From: Cryptomeria japonica
Lineage: Eukaryota; Streptophyta; Pinopsida; Cupressales; Cupressaceae
DNA: 64,000 nucleotides
Direction: 5' to 3'
Assembly (NCBI RefSeq): GCF_030272615.1
Contig: NC_081412.1
Location: 142,746,247 to 142,810,246 of the forward strand
Each line of letters opens with the position of its first letter. Within the stretch, counting starts at the first letter, position 1. Of this stretch, positions 9,653 to 20,960 are shown one piece after another. A program made the position numbers and the translations under genes. The notes under the pieces were generated by a model. That model had not been told where the DNA came from and searched no databases. It was given only the letters and a program-made list of their open reading frames with translations.

Positions 9653-11173
9653 TGTTGGCCATATTAAACGGATATTGAGAAGGTTGTTGATGATTATGGA
9701 CATAACTGATTAAAGATGTTTTACTATCTTGATATTATTATTTTGTCATTGATGTCAAGAAATTGATTTTCTAATTCAGTATGATATTACCATATCTTAA
9801 GAAATATGATATGAATATTATAAAGAAGTCAGTAAAGACATAGGAAAGAATATGATGAATAAAGGGATAAGTTATTCAATGGGCAGCTCTACCAAGTCAG
9901 ACAATGATGAGATCTTGATGTTTTAGATTGTTCTAACATCATACATATGTTGTAAAATGTAAAGGTTAATACTATACTATGTTATCAAGCAAAGAACCTA
10001 GTCGATAAACCCTAAGGAACCTAGTCGGTAAACCTTAAGGTTATCATAGTCGGTTAATGAAGATAGAATGTCTATCGAGTAAAGTTTAGTATTCACCGAG
10101 TTGTAACCGAGCTATAATAGAATGCATTAAATGTTTACATGTGATATTTAATGAAAGATGCTGATGAGCTAGAGTGGATCAATGATTGGCAAGCCGTAGA
10201 AAAAGTTTGTTAACGAATCTAAGGCAATGGAAAGTCGGCAAGAAGATCTACAACTCAGATTGAACTATATTACCCTAACACAAGTTCCAAGATGAATGTG
10301 CAAGTTCTGAGGCGGGGTAAAACATTTTTAGATCGTAAGATACAATGAACCTGGACAAGATTGAAGATCTGATGGCTATGATTGATCATGGGAAATGTGA
10401 TCAAGGAGATTAAGCAGTTAGAAGATTGCTTATAAATAAGGAATTGTTGATAAACAATGTATGCAGGCAAGTGTATGCACAGGGATGATACATAGTGATT
10501 ACTGAGCACAGAAGCTTGAAGACCTTTTAGAATAACAGAGTATTGATGCCCAACAGATAGACAAGATTAGTTCTATGTCTAGATTGTATTGAACAAATAA
10601 GAATCTGCTTTAGCATTTTAGATGTGAAGTTGCAGATAGATTGTATTACTCTTATTTTGTGAAAGTGATAGGAAATCTCTTAATCAAGTGGACTTAACAG
10701 TCTTATATGTAAATCCTCTAACAAGGTGACATTCTTAATGAGTGTTTGAAATCCTTTGACAAGGTCACTTCTAACAAAGTGAAGATCCTAACAGATCTGA
10801 GGGAAATCCCTTAACCGGGTCACATCTAGCAATGTGTTTTGTAATCTTTAATAGGATTGGCTTCTAACCGAGCATACTCTAGAAGAGTATATTTCTTAGT
10901 GGGTCCGAAATCCCACAGTGGTTTTTCCCTATTTGGGTTTCCATGTTAAATCTGGTGTTATGAGGTTTATATTGTTCAAATGCTTTTGAGTTTGCATGTT
11001 TGACAATTTTTGATTATATGACTGATATATGTTACCGAGGTTGAATCTGATGTTTTTATGGATGAATAAGTTTGTATGATTCACCCCCCCCCTCTCATCT
11101 TGTTGGCTATTGGATCTGTACTTATATTAAGTATCAGAACTATCAATACTTATATTAAGTATCAGAACTATCA
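9653..11173 (+). repeat. 5' LTR of Cop-1 (1,521 bp)
   Basis: It starts TGTTGGCC and ends AGAACTATCA. It differs in length from the 3' LTR by 29 bases: a 28-bp tandem duplication at about 11118-11173 and one extra C in the poly-C run near 11084. A TATAAATA box is at 10430-10437. Downstream of it, at 10690-10850, is a run of short degenerate repeats resembling AATCCTCTAACAAGGT. Confidence 0.95.
10430..10437 (+). promoter_or_regulatory. TATA box of the Cop-1 5' LTR
   Basis: The sequence TATAAATA lies about 740 bases before the end of the LTR and is repeated at 16550-16557 in the 3' LTR. It is the likely core promoter of the element, with transcription starting some 25-35 bases downstream. Confidence 0.6.
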
Positions 11174-11175
11174 AT

Positions 11176-11186
11176 TGGTATCAGAG
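11176..11186 (+). promoter_or_regulatory. Primer-binding site of Cop-1
   Basis: TGGTATCAGAG follows the 5' LTR after two spacer bases. It is complementary to initiator methionine tRNA, the common copia primer. Confidence 0.85.
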
Positions 11187-11237
11187 TATTGGACTCCGAA
11201 AGGAAAGTTTAAAGGCACTTGAGTTAAAGATCCAAAG

Positions 11238-12668
11238 ATGTATAAGAGGGATGCACCTAAGCTGAATAAGTGAAGTTTCTCTACATGGCAGAAAAGGATG
11301 AAGCTAAATCTATCAGGAGTTCGAGAATATGCTTTATACTATCTAGAGAATGATTTTGTTGCACCGAGCACCTATCCATTGACTATGGAAGAGATAAAGG
11401 CAAAGCAAGAACACATTCAAGAAATGATTGAAATAACATCTGCATTGACCGATTCTGAGTTTAATGATCTAGAAGGCTGCAATGATGCAAAGGCAATGTG
11501 GACTAAGCTCACATCTATATATGGAGGAGATGAACATGTTCAAAGAACAAAAGTTGATAGTCTAAGAGGAAAACTTGAATCTATGAGGATGAATGAAGGT
11601 GAGAACATAGCCCAGTACAGGACAAGACTAAAGGAGATTGTAAATCAAATCAAGGGAGCAGGAGAAACTATTGAAGAAAAGGATGTGACAAGTAAGTTGT
11701 TAAGAACCCTTCTACCTGCCTATGCAATCTGTGTCTCTGCAATCAATGAATTGAGGTCTATACCTAATATGCCAGTTTCCTTGGATGCTACTATTGGTAA
11801 GCTACATGCATTTGAATTAAGTAACTTTGATAACAGTGGGTCATTGGTAAATAAAGTTGAATCTGCATTTCGTTCTTTTCATCTGAATGAATCTAATGAT
11901 TACAATGAGAGAATGTATAAGTACTCTAAAGGAGATCACAGTGGAGCAAGTGAAAGATTTCGGAAGAACATGGAGGAGGTACATAAACTGTATGAAGAAA
12001 TCAAAAAGAAAGAAGAATTTGAAGCACTATTGGCCAAAAGGTTACCAAGAGGCAAAGGTAAGTATAAAGGAAAACTACCTTTGAAATGTTTCAATTGTGA
12101 TAAGATTGGACATATGGCTTCTAATTGTCCTGACAAAGATTTCACTGAAAAGAGAGATTACCGAGATGACAAACAGAAAGATAATCATTACAGAGGTCAC
12201 CGAGACTTCAGAAGAAGAGATAGAAAGACATGCTTAATTGCTAATGAGGAATCTGAAGATGATAAATCAAATGAGACTGATACAGAAGAAGTTGTTTATG
12301 TGGCTATCAAGAATGGATCAGATGAAGAAAGGTATGAAGAAAAAGCCCTAATATCTCACATAAACACTAATGATTCTTGGATTATAGATAGTGGATGCTC
12401 ACATCATATGACAAGAGATAAACACAAGTTTGTTATGTTAGAAGATTATGATGGAGGCTATGTTAGATTTGGTAATGATGCACCATGTCCGGTAAGAGGT
12501 AAAGGTTCCATAACACTTCTTGATAAAGCAAGATCCAATGATGTAATTGTCAAAGTTCATGACAAAAATGGAAAGTTAGCTGCTACTAGGACACAAACAA
12601 AAGGTAATACATTTCACCTTGACTCTACTCACAACAAGTGTTTGCATGAAAAGATTGATAATACCTAG
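11238..12668 (+). CDS. Cop-1 gag and protease
   Basis: The likely start is the ATG at 11238. A TGA at 11271 follows after 11 codons, and the frame is then open from there to 12668. The gag region reads TWQKRMKLNLSG, then an UBN2-like capsid segment (AMWTKLTSIYGGDEHVQ, LRGKLESMRMNEGENIAQY, LLRTLLPAYAICVSAINEL). A canonical CCHC zinc knuckle, CFNCDKIGHMASNC, lies near 12085-12128. The protease active site is WIIDSGCSHHM near 12378-12410. Compared with Cop-2, the stretch between protease and pre-integrase is shorter: the segment matching YWVEGLKHNLLSVEQL of Cop-2 is missing, so an internal deletion has occurred near 12545. It would form the particle and its processing enzyme. Confidence 0.92.
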
Positions 12669-13570
12669 TTATGGCATAAAAGGTTTTGTCATGTTAATTT
12701 TTATAATCTGATCAAGATAATTAAGAAGCACAGAGTAAGAGGTCTACCGAGTCTTGAAAAAACTGAGAATGCTATGTGCCAAGGATGCCAAATGGGTAAG
12801 ATGACAAGATCCATCTTTACAAGTAAGTCCTACACTTCTAGGGGAATTTTAGATCTTGTGCACACTGATCTTTGTGGTCCTATGAAAGTTCAAAGTTATT
12901 ATGGTGATAAGTATTTCATATTATTTGTGGATGATTATTCAAGGATGATGTCAGTAATTTTTTTAAAAGAAAAATCAAAAGATTTTCAAATGTTTAAGTG
13001 CTACAAGGCTAGAGTTGAAAATGAAATAGGAAGACAACTGAAATGTCTTAGATCAGATAGAGGAGGAGAGTTCACATCTGATGATTTCAACCTATTTTGT
13101 AATGATCATGGTATTAAAAGACAAGTCTCTACACTGAGGACTCCACAGCAGAATGGAATAGCTGAAAGAAGAAACAAATCTATTGTGGATTGTGCTAGAA
13201 CACTGATGATTGAGAAGAAGGTTCCATAAATATTTTGGAGAGAAGGAATAAGCACAGCTATTTACACCTTGAACTGAGTTCAATTGAAGAAAGGTACTTT
13301 GAGGACACCTTATGAAATCTGGTATGGCAAGAAACCTAATGTAAGTTATTTTAAGATGTTTGGAAGCAAATGCTATGTTCATAAAGATGATAGAAATGGC
13401 AAGTTTGATCAAAAAAGTGAAGAAGGAACATTTCTAGGATATTCTTCTAGAAACAAAGCATTTAAATGTCTGATCAAATCATCTAACAAAATAGTAGAAA
13501 GTGCAAATGTGAAAATTGATGAATTTGCAGAAAGAACTGATGACAGGAATTCCAAAGAACCAAAAGACTG
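12669..13570 (+). pseudogene. Cop-1 integrase
   Basis: The N-terminal HHCC zinc site is visible as LWHKRFCHVNF with CQGCQMGKM. The catalytic core holds all three acidic residues: Asp in LVHTDLCGPM (about 12865), Asp in CLRSDRGGEFTS (about 13050) and Glu in PQQNGIAERRNKSI (about 13160). The frame is the same as gag-protease. Stops interrupt it at 12666, 13227 and about 13276, and a frameshift near 13560 separates it from the RT. The C-terminal part (RTPYEIWYGKKPNVSYFKMF, GTFLGYSS) is typical of copia. The enzyme would insert the DNA copy into the nucleus. Confidence 0.9.
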
Positions 13571-15372
13571 ATGAATTTGTCTATGTGCAACCGAAAAGTC
13601 CTAACGAGATAACTGTTGAAGGAAATGAGGAAGATATCCAGTTACTAAGTGATGAAGAGTATCATATAGATCCTACCGAGCCTGTATTAGCCAAATATGT
13701 CAGAAGACACCATGCACCAAGTCAGATTATAGGAGATAAGGATGATCCAGTGATGACAAGGAATAAACTGAGATAGAACACATGTTTGATATCTGAATTT
13801 GAACCAAGAATAGTGAAAGAGGCATTCAATAGTGAAGATTGGATAAATGCTATGAGTGAAGAGATTGATCAAATCAAGAAGAATGACACATGGACATTGG
13901 TCCCAAGACCGAAGCACAAAAATGTAATCAATACAAAGTGGATCTTTAGAAACAAGCTAAATGAGAAAGGTGAGGTCAGTCGTAACAAAGCAAGATTGGT
14001 TTGCAAAGGTTATGCCCAAGAAGAAGGAATTGGTTATGGTGAGACTTTTGCACCTGTTGCTAGACTTGAAAGAGTTAGAACATTGTTGGCATAGGCTACT
14101 TTCAAGAACTTCAAGGTATATCAAATGGATGTCAAATCTGCATTTTTCAATGGAATATTAGAAGAAGAAGTTTTCATTGAACAACTTGAAGGATTTGTTG
14201 AAGACAATAATAAAGATCAGGTATGTAAATTGAACAAAGCTTTATATGGTTTGAAACAAGCACCTAGAGCATGGTATGAAAGATTGCACTCTTATTTGAT
14301 TAAGATTGGTTTTATAAGGATAAGTGAGAACAACAACATGTACATGAAGAATGATGAAAATGGAATACTAATCTCAGCCATATTTGTTGATGATATTATA
14401 TTTTGTGGAAATGACTCTTTATGCAAGAAATTTGGAAATGAAATGAACAAAGAATTTGAGATGTCATTAATCGGTGAGATAAAGTATTTTATAGGCTTAC
14501 AGATACTGCAAATGAAAAATGAAATTTTCATTACTCAATCCAAATACATAAAGGAAATCTTGAAGAAATTTGGAATGGAGGATTCAAAACCAGTAAGTAC
14601 TCCTATGACTACAAATTGCAAACTATCAAAGAGTGATGAATCTGCATCTGTTGATGAGACACTCTACCGATCCATGATTGGAAAACTACAATATGTTGTT
14701 CACAGCAGGCCAGCTATAGCACATGCAGTAGGTATTGTTGCAAGATTCTCTGTAGATCCTAAAGAAATACACATGACAACAATCAAAAGAATTTTTAGAT
14801 ACTTGAAAGGCACTGAAGATTATGGCTTAGTATATCAGAAAGGAAATAATTTTGATTTAAAAGTTTATACTGATGCTGATTGGGCAGGCAACATTGATGA
14901 CAGAAAAAGCACAAGTGGAGGAGCTTTCTTCTTAGGAGAAAGACTAGTGAGTTGGCTTAGCAAGAAACAAGGATGTGTTTCTCAGTCAACAGCCGAAGTT
15001 GAATATGTTGCTGCAACACTAAATTGTACCAACATTACATGGATCAAACAATTGTTGGAAGGTATAAATGAGAAAGTTACCGAGCCAGTAACTATATTCT
15101 GTGACAATACTAGTGCCATTAATATTTCAAAGAACCCTGTTATGCACTCTAAAACAAAGCACATATCTATCAAATATCATTATCTTAGAGAAGAAGCTCA
15201 AGAGAAGAAAGTGGTGTTGGAATATGTTGACACAAAGGAACAAATAGCTGATATCTTCACCAAGCCACTACCAAAGGACACTTTTGAATATCTTAGAAGT
15301 AAGCCTATCTTTTACTCACTGACCAAGATCGGTGAAAGCATCACTTCGATGACTCTATTGAATATCTTTTAG
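13571..15372 (+). CDS. Cop-1 reverse transcriptase and RNase H
   Basis: After the frameshift the frame runs with single stops at about 13774 and 14092, then is open from 14125 to 15372. The RT shows [75 protein letters not shown] and the catalytic [11 protein letters not shown] near 14390. RNase H shows [50 protein letters not shown] and [18 protein letters not shown]. The order integrase-RT-RNase H defines copia. The end of the protein is altered: after LRSKP it reads into about 20 unrelated residues, probably from a small late frameshift. Confidence 0.93.
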
Positions 15373-15535
15373 GGAGTTGATGCTGGAGTGATACACTTTA
15401 GAATGTTTTTCTGAAAATGTATTGGAAATAATACTAGGATAATATAGAAAATGATACAGAATTGTAAACAAATGCTTTGACCATGACTCAGTTGCTACAC
15501 AACAACAAGAAATTATGTTTTAGTTCTATTCTTTT

Positions 15536-15615
15536 TGGCATTGTTGTCAAAGGAGGAGAAGACCAAGGAGAAGACCAGGGAGAAGACCAAGGAGAAGACC
15601 AAGAAGGAGAAGACC
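15536..15615 (+). repeat. Cop-1 3' tail with 12-bp tandem repeat
   Basis: The conserved tail TTGGCATTGTTGTCAAAGG (15536-15554) is followed by about five copies of a 12-bp unit, GAGAAGACCAAG, up to about 15615. Cop-2 and the OrfB element have the same tail without the expansion, so the repeat grew in this copy. Confidence 0.8.
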
Positions 15616-15759
15616 TACCCAGGGCGAGAAAACTAAGAAAAGACTATAGATTGAAAACAAAAGAGAAGTCTGACGTATGGGGGAGAGCATTTCAGCATTT
15701 CAAAATCATAGCAATCCAAATTCTTAACGGTCAAATCAATTGGTTTTGCCATCAATGCC

Positions 15760-15771
15760 AAAGGGGGAGAT
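15760..15771 (+). promoter_or_regulatory. Polypurine tract of Cop-1
   Basis: AAAGGGGGAGAT directly precedes the 3' LTR and primes plus-strand DNA. The same 12 bases precede the OrfB-element LTR, and a mutated version (AAACAGGGACAT) precedes the Cop-2 3' LTR. Confidence 0.85.
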
Positions 15772-17263
15772 TGTTGGCAATATTACAAGGATATTGAGAA
15801 GGTTGTTGATGATTATGGACATAACTGATTAAAGATGTTTTACTATCTTGATATTATTATTTTGTCATTGATGTCAAGAAATTGATTTTCTAATTCAGTA
15901 TGATGCTGCCATATCTTAAGAAATATGATATGAAGATTATAAAGAAGTCGGTAAAGACACAGGAAAGAATATGACGAATAAAGGGATAAGTTATTCAATT
16001 GGCAACTCTACCGAGTCAGACAATGATGAGATCTTGATGTTTTAGATTGTTCTAACATCATACATATGTTGTAAAATGTAAAGGTTAATACTATACTATG
16101 TTATCAAGCAAAGAACCTAGTTGGTAAACCCTAAGGAACCTAGTCAGTAAACCCTAAGGTTATCACAGTCGGTTAATGAAGACAGAATGTCTACCGAGTA
16201 AAGTTTAGTATTCACCGAGTTGTAACTGAGCTATAACAGAATGCATTAAATGTTTACCTGTGATATTTAATGAAAAATGCTAATGAGTTGGAGCAAATCA
16301 ATGATTGGCAAGCCGTAGAAAAAGTTTGTTAACGAATCTAAGGCAATGGAAAGTCGGCAAGAAGATCTAGAACTCAGATTGAACCGCATTACCCTGACAC
16401 AAGTTCCAAGATGAATGTGCAAGTTCTGAGGTGGGGTAAAACATTTTCAGATCATAAGATACAATGAACCTGGACAAGATTGAAGATCTGATGGCTATGA
16501 TTGATCATGGGAAATGTGATCAAGGAGATTAAGCAGTTAGAAGATTGTTTATAAATAAGGAACTGTTGATAAACAATGTATGCGGGCAAGTGTATGCACA
16601 GGGATGCTACATAGTGATTACCGAGCATAGAAGCTTGAAAACCTGTTAGAATAATAGAGTATTGATGCCTAGCAGATAGACAAGATTAGTCCTATGTCTA
16701 GATTGTATTGAACAAATAAGAATCTGCTTTAGCATTTTAGATGTAAAGTTGTAGATAGATTGTATTACTATTATTTTGTGAAAGTCATAGGAAATCTCTT
16801 AACCAAGTGGACTTAACAGTCTTATATGTAAATCCTCTAACAAGGTGACATTCTAAATGAGTGTTTGAAATCCTTTGACAAGGTCACTTCTAACAAAGTG
16901 AAGATCCTATCAGATTTGAGGGAAATCCCTTAACCAGGTCACATATAGCAATGTGTTTTGTAATCTTTAACAAGATTGGCTTTTAACGGAGCATACTCTA
17001 GAAGAGTATATTTGTTAGTGGGTCTGAAATCCCACAGTGGTTTTTCCCTATTTGGGTTTCCATGTTAAATCTGGTGTTATGAGGTTTATATTGTTCAAAT
17101 GCTTTTGAGTTTGCATGTTTGACAATTTTTGATTATATGACTGATATATGTTACCGAGGTTGAATCTAATGTTTTTATGGATGAATAAGTTTGTATGATT
17201 CACCCCCCCCTCTCATCTTGTTGGCTATTGGATCTGTACTTATATTAAGTATTAGAACTATCA
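15772..17263 (+). repeat. 3' LTR of Cop-1 (1,492 bp)
   Basis: It matches 9653-11173 throughout with scattered substitutions, mostly transitions. It lacks the 28-bp duplication found at the end of the 5' LTR. TATAAATA is at 16550-16557. Confidence 0.95.
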
Positions 17264-18900
17264 TATGGGCTATAGTATAGAAAATGGATCCAAGCTATGA
17301 TCCAACAAAAAATTTCACTCCATTTTGTGCTAAAGTTGATTTTGTTATGAATAATTTTGATGAATTGATTCTTGCATTTAAGGAGAAGAGGGCCAAACTT
17401 GAAGAATTCCATGGATGATAAGTTGAAAGAAGAGATGTACAACATCCAACGCCCATCACATAGGAGGAATCGGCCTTGTTTCATCAAATGAGGATGCAAT
17501 AGCTAGGCCCATGACCTCCTCTTCCTCAAAGAATAGATGGTGTAGAAGAAGAAAGACCTATTTATGAGCCCTCTCAAAAGAGGGTAAGAGAAGAAACAAG
17601 TGGTGAATAAGAGAGTAGCAATGACAATTAAAAATTGGTGAGGAGAAAAGTTTAAAAGATAAGGAAGCTAGAGCCTCCCCCAAAGGTGCAAGTTAAGCCT
17701 TTTAAAGGAGTTAAGATCATTGATCTTGAAGATTCAGATAGAAGTCCTTGACCACCACATGTTCCCTATTCACCTTCAAGGTAGGTTGAAGAACAAAGAG
17801 AGGAAGATACTTTCATAGTAACCGGTGCAGAGATAAAAATTGGTATTCCTCTTGTGCCTCCTAGTTTGGGGTTGGACCTCACTCCCTTGGATATTTAGGG
17901 TAGAGCTTTCAGGGATATGAGGAAGGAGGCATATGATAAATTTCTTAAGGATGATTCTTTTGTGAGAAGCCCAACCTTACTGCAATTAGTATGGAAAAGG
18001 AAAATAGGAGAATTTAATAAGAGAAGTGCTGAGAGAAAAGCTCAGAGGCTAGATAGGTCTGAGCATAAAAATCAAGAAGAAGTTAAGAATGAGATGATGG
18101 AAGAGCTCAGGAAAATTACTGTAGATGAGGGCAAGATGATTGTAAATCAGGCTAGAGTCTTAATTTTACCAAAATGGGCTATAATAGATGCAGTTGCCTT
18201 TGATGCAATTAGGAAATCAAAGGACAAACAATTAGGTTTAGAGGAAGAAGCAAGGTTGGCATTAAAAGGGTAGGATTTTGTAGATGACTATGCAATCTTC
18301 ACAATATGGGCATTAGAGGAAGGACCTCGAAAACCTAACATTAGTGACATAAATCCCAACTTAAAAGGAGTCCTTATTATAAAAAGAGCATCTAAAATAT
18401 AAAGTTTGGAAGCTACAAATTTGAATGCCGATGTCACCAAATTGGCTCATGAGACTGCAAAGAGGGAAACCTTGTAAAAAGAAGAGCTAATAAGAAAGTT
18501 TGACAAGATTTTCAATGATTATAATGTAGTTCAACAAAGGTGTGTAGAGTTGCAAACCAAAGTGAAATTTCAGTGAGCTGAGTGAAACACTTCTGTCGGA
18601 TATAGAGGATGAAAATGGGGCAGTTAAGCCTTTACAATTTTGGAAGGAGGAGGTAGAGAGAGTCATTAGCACCCAAGTAGAGTTAATTTGGAAAGGGTTG
18701 AACATTGATATGTTGGAGGATAGCATGGACAAAGTAATTGCCAAAGGGACATTTTTTGAATCTTTTGAAAGAGAGGCAAATCAAGTAGCTATTATGTACA
18801 CTCCATACATAGTAAAATTTGATGAGGTCATGAGTTATGAATAGACATCTGATGAAGAATACAATGGGTGGAGTAAGACATGTTTGAATGAGGAATAAGG
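17264..18900 (+). pseudogene. OrfA-1 C-terminal half
   Basis: This is the continuation of the ORF broken at 9652. Directly after the Cop-1 target site the translation YDPTKNFTPF, then FKEKRAKLEEF, aligns with YDPLSSFTPF and LKEKREAIMQ of OrfA-2. A charged, basic region follows. At 17917-18273 the frame is open for 118 codons (FLKDDSFVRSPTLLQLVWKR and EMMEELRKITVDEGKMIVNQ), matching FLADNNFVTSGALMQFVWKQ and EMMEEFKTITPEAGREMVSK in OrfA-2. The last part to about 18895 reads VERVISTQVELIWKGL and similar amphipathic, probably coiled-coil sequence. Function is unknown. Confidence 0.72.
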
Positions 18901-20129
18901 ATTGTAAACTATTTGATAGAACTGTTTGGTTGAACGGTGTTTTGTCTTCTAGTGGCGGTTATTTGTTTGAACTAGAACAATAGCAAGGGTGGTAAAATGC
19001 ATCAAGAATATCAGAGAAGCGATTGTAGATTTTTATATTGGTTATAACTTTCTTCAAATGGAATATCTTTGTAAAAAACTTCAAGTATATTTAATCATTC
19101 TTATGACATGTTTCTCTCTTGGCCCATAGCTTTTTTTCTCTCTTGTTTCTATAAAAGGGAAATCATGGTCAAGAGAAAGGGTTCCAAAGTTTCTGAATAG
19201 GGTTTCTTGTGTAGATCTAGTCTAAAGGATTAGTTTCTAGTTTTGAGAAGTCATGAGTAAATAGAAGAGAATTGTAATGTCATTTTGCAGAGCAAAATAG
19301 AAGATAGTCATCAGTTTCAAATTTCAAATGGGTTCTCCTGTAAATGAAATGTATTCGGTTATTTGATAAAAGAAATCTTTTGAAGTTAATACATATATAA
19401 TTTCAAATCCTTACTCTCTTGTGTACGATTTTCTTTTCTTTTGGGTAAATGGAATCAAGGGTTTCATTTGCTCATTTCATTGTTATGATGTCTATAATTT
19501 TTCATTTCATTTTTTAATCCAAGGGGTTAATTAAAATGCTTGAATGAGATTACAAAGGGATAAATCTTGTACTAGGATTTGATAAGTAGTTTGGGTAATA
19601 AATTACAAATAAAATGATATTGTAATGTAGTATCGTTTAAGATTTAGTTAGCTATTAGATAAATTTCTATTGATTTTCAGTGATATTTCAGAAAATCAGA
19701 GTCCAATGAAGTAAGGCACTGATATCTGCTTGAAAATATCATTAGGTTATCAATTTCGTGTCTATTTCACTTATGGTTTGTCATAAATAATTAAAATCAA
19801 GACATATTTCCAAGTTTTTATGTATGTTTGAGGTGTCCTACTATCTCATGCTCCAGATAAGGTCGAGGATCACTGAAGAATTAGCCATTATTGAGCATTC
19901 TCCCTATTGTTGAGCCCGTATATGAGATTATCTGGTTTATTTTAGCATAATTTGTGAGTGTGGTGCAGAGATCACAAATTTTCTAAGGGATCACCCTCTT
20001 GAGTCTTGCAGAGCCCAAAGTGCAGAAGGATTCATAGATCCTTGTTACAGATGGTCCAAGTCTAAAGGATATCGATAGTTGGAGTTGGCTTCCATGAGTA
20101 TTTGAAGAATCAACTTGGTTTCTGCCCCT
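18901..20129 (+). other. 3' non-coding end of OrfA-1 and unassigned junction
   Basis: No gene is visible. A TATAAAAG box stands at 19150-19157, about 250 bases after the coding end; OrfA-2 has a TATAAAAA box at the same relative place (57788-57797), so the OrfA unit probably carries a promoter-like element at its 3' end. The rest is AT-rich. The exact border with Gyp-2, which is recognisable from about 20130, is not resolved. Confidence 0.45.
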
Positions 20130-20410
20130 CGCAGTGTAAACTCATTTGGGAACCAATAAGTTGATCCCCATAAAAAGATCACAATCAAAGAATATGACGA
20201 AGAAGAGCGTTCCTCCAAAGGAATTGTGGGATCCTTGTAGAAAAATACAACATGCCAAGTTATAGACCTAGATTTATCATACAACATACTTCTAGGAAGA
20301 CCATGAATTCATGACATACAAGCTATTCCCTCAACTTATCACCAGTGCCTGAAGTTTTCGTACAATGGGCAGGAAATCACAATTTCAGCAGACTCGAATC
20401 CATTCCAATA
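20130..20410 (+). pseudogene. Gyp-2 protease C-terminus
   Basis: The translation DPHKKITIKEYDEEERSSKG (about 20163-20222) and then YNILLGRP, a stop, IHDIQAIPSTYHQCLKF and YNGQEITI match Gyp-3 (IKSYDDEERPSRG, YNMLLGHPWIHTMQVVPS, YNGIEITIKGD). This is the distal part of the plant gypsy retropepsin. The active-site motif upstream is not recognisable here, so the 5' end is lost or too decayed. Confidence 0.75.
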
Positions 20411-20567
20411 TTGTAGTAATTTGAAACCAGCACAAGAGGTCATTGTTCCACATAATAGAGAGGCATCGTCTTCAAGCACACAATCTAAGGAAAAATCATT
20501 TTCCTCAATCTTGTCAAGTTTTGAATAATAGATACAGCTAAGGGATCAAGGGAATGGAGAATATTCA

Positions 20568-20960
20568 TTGGCACAATTACCCATTTCTCCTAAATCTTAT
20601 GGTAAACAATCAAGCTCAAAACAACAACCAGTTATAAAACCTCTTCAAAAAGTTGATGGAGCATTTGTTAGCACTGGGACATTATTTAAAGAAATAGAGG
20701 ACAAAGCTGTGCTACAATGGCTATTTAAAGATGAAGAAGCTCAACAAAAAATCAATAATGTCAAAATACCCATAGAAAAACATGGAATAGGATTTAACAT
20801 CCTTCAGAAAATGGGATACACTGGAATAGGTCTCATAGGAAAAAAAGATGAAGGTATCTTAGAATCCATACAACCTCATACTCAAAAGGCTTAAGACAAA
20901 TTAGGCTTAGGGTATGGAAAAATTACTCCACAAGAAGAAACATCTTCTAGGAAACAAAAA
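20568..20960 (+). pseudogene. Gyp-2 G-patch domain
   Basis: The frame includes IEKHGIGFNILQKMGYTGIG, then LIGKKDEGILESIQPHTQ, a stop at 20892 and LGLGYGKI. The glycines and aromatic residue are spaced as in a G-patch, a small glycine-rich module that binds RNA helicases or nucleic acid. In Gyp-3 the same module (DQYGNGFKMLQKHGYDGTTG, NQGLGYKHV) also lies between protease and RT. G-patches occur in some retroelement polyproteins, where they are linked to reverse transcription. The first open codon is at 20568, which need not be a real start. Confidence 0.75.

Larger units (their letters stand above)
9653..17263 (+). mobile_element. Cop-1: full-length Ty1/copia retrotransposon
   Basis: This is a complete copia element of 7,611 bp. 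It has two LTRs (TGTTGG...CTATCA), a TGGTATCAGAG priming site, a gag-protease-integrase-RT-RNase H polyprotein, and a polypurine tract. The five bases TATGG stand directly before (9648-9652) and after (17264-17268), a perfect target duplication. It sits inside OrfA-1, whose reading resumes on the other side. The polyprotein has about six stops and one frameshift, so it is not autonomous now, but it is younger than its host. Confidence 0.95.

Noticed and set aside
6612-18900. OrfA-1 as an extra ORF of Gyp-1 itself, since it follows the integrase on the same strand
   Set aside because: OrfA-2 occurs without any gypsy pol upstream and inside a different element, and the telomere-like box marks a separate start in both. 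I keep this only as an alternative.
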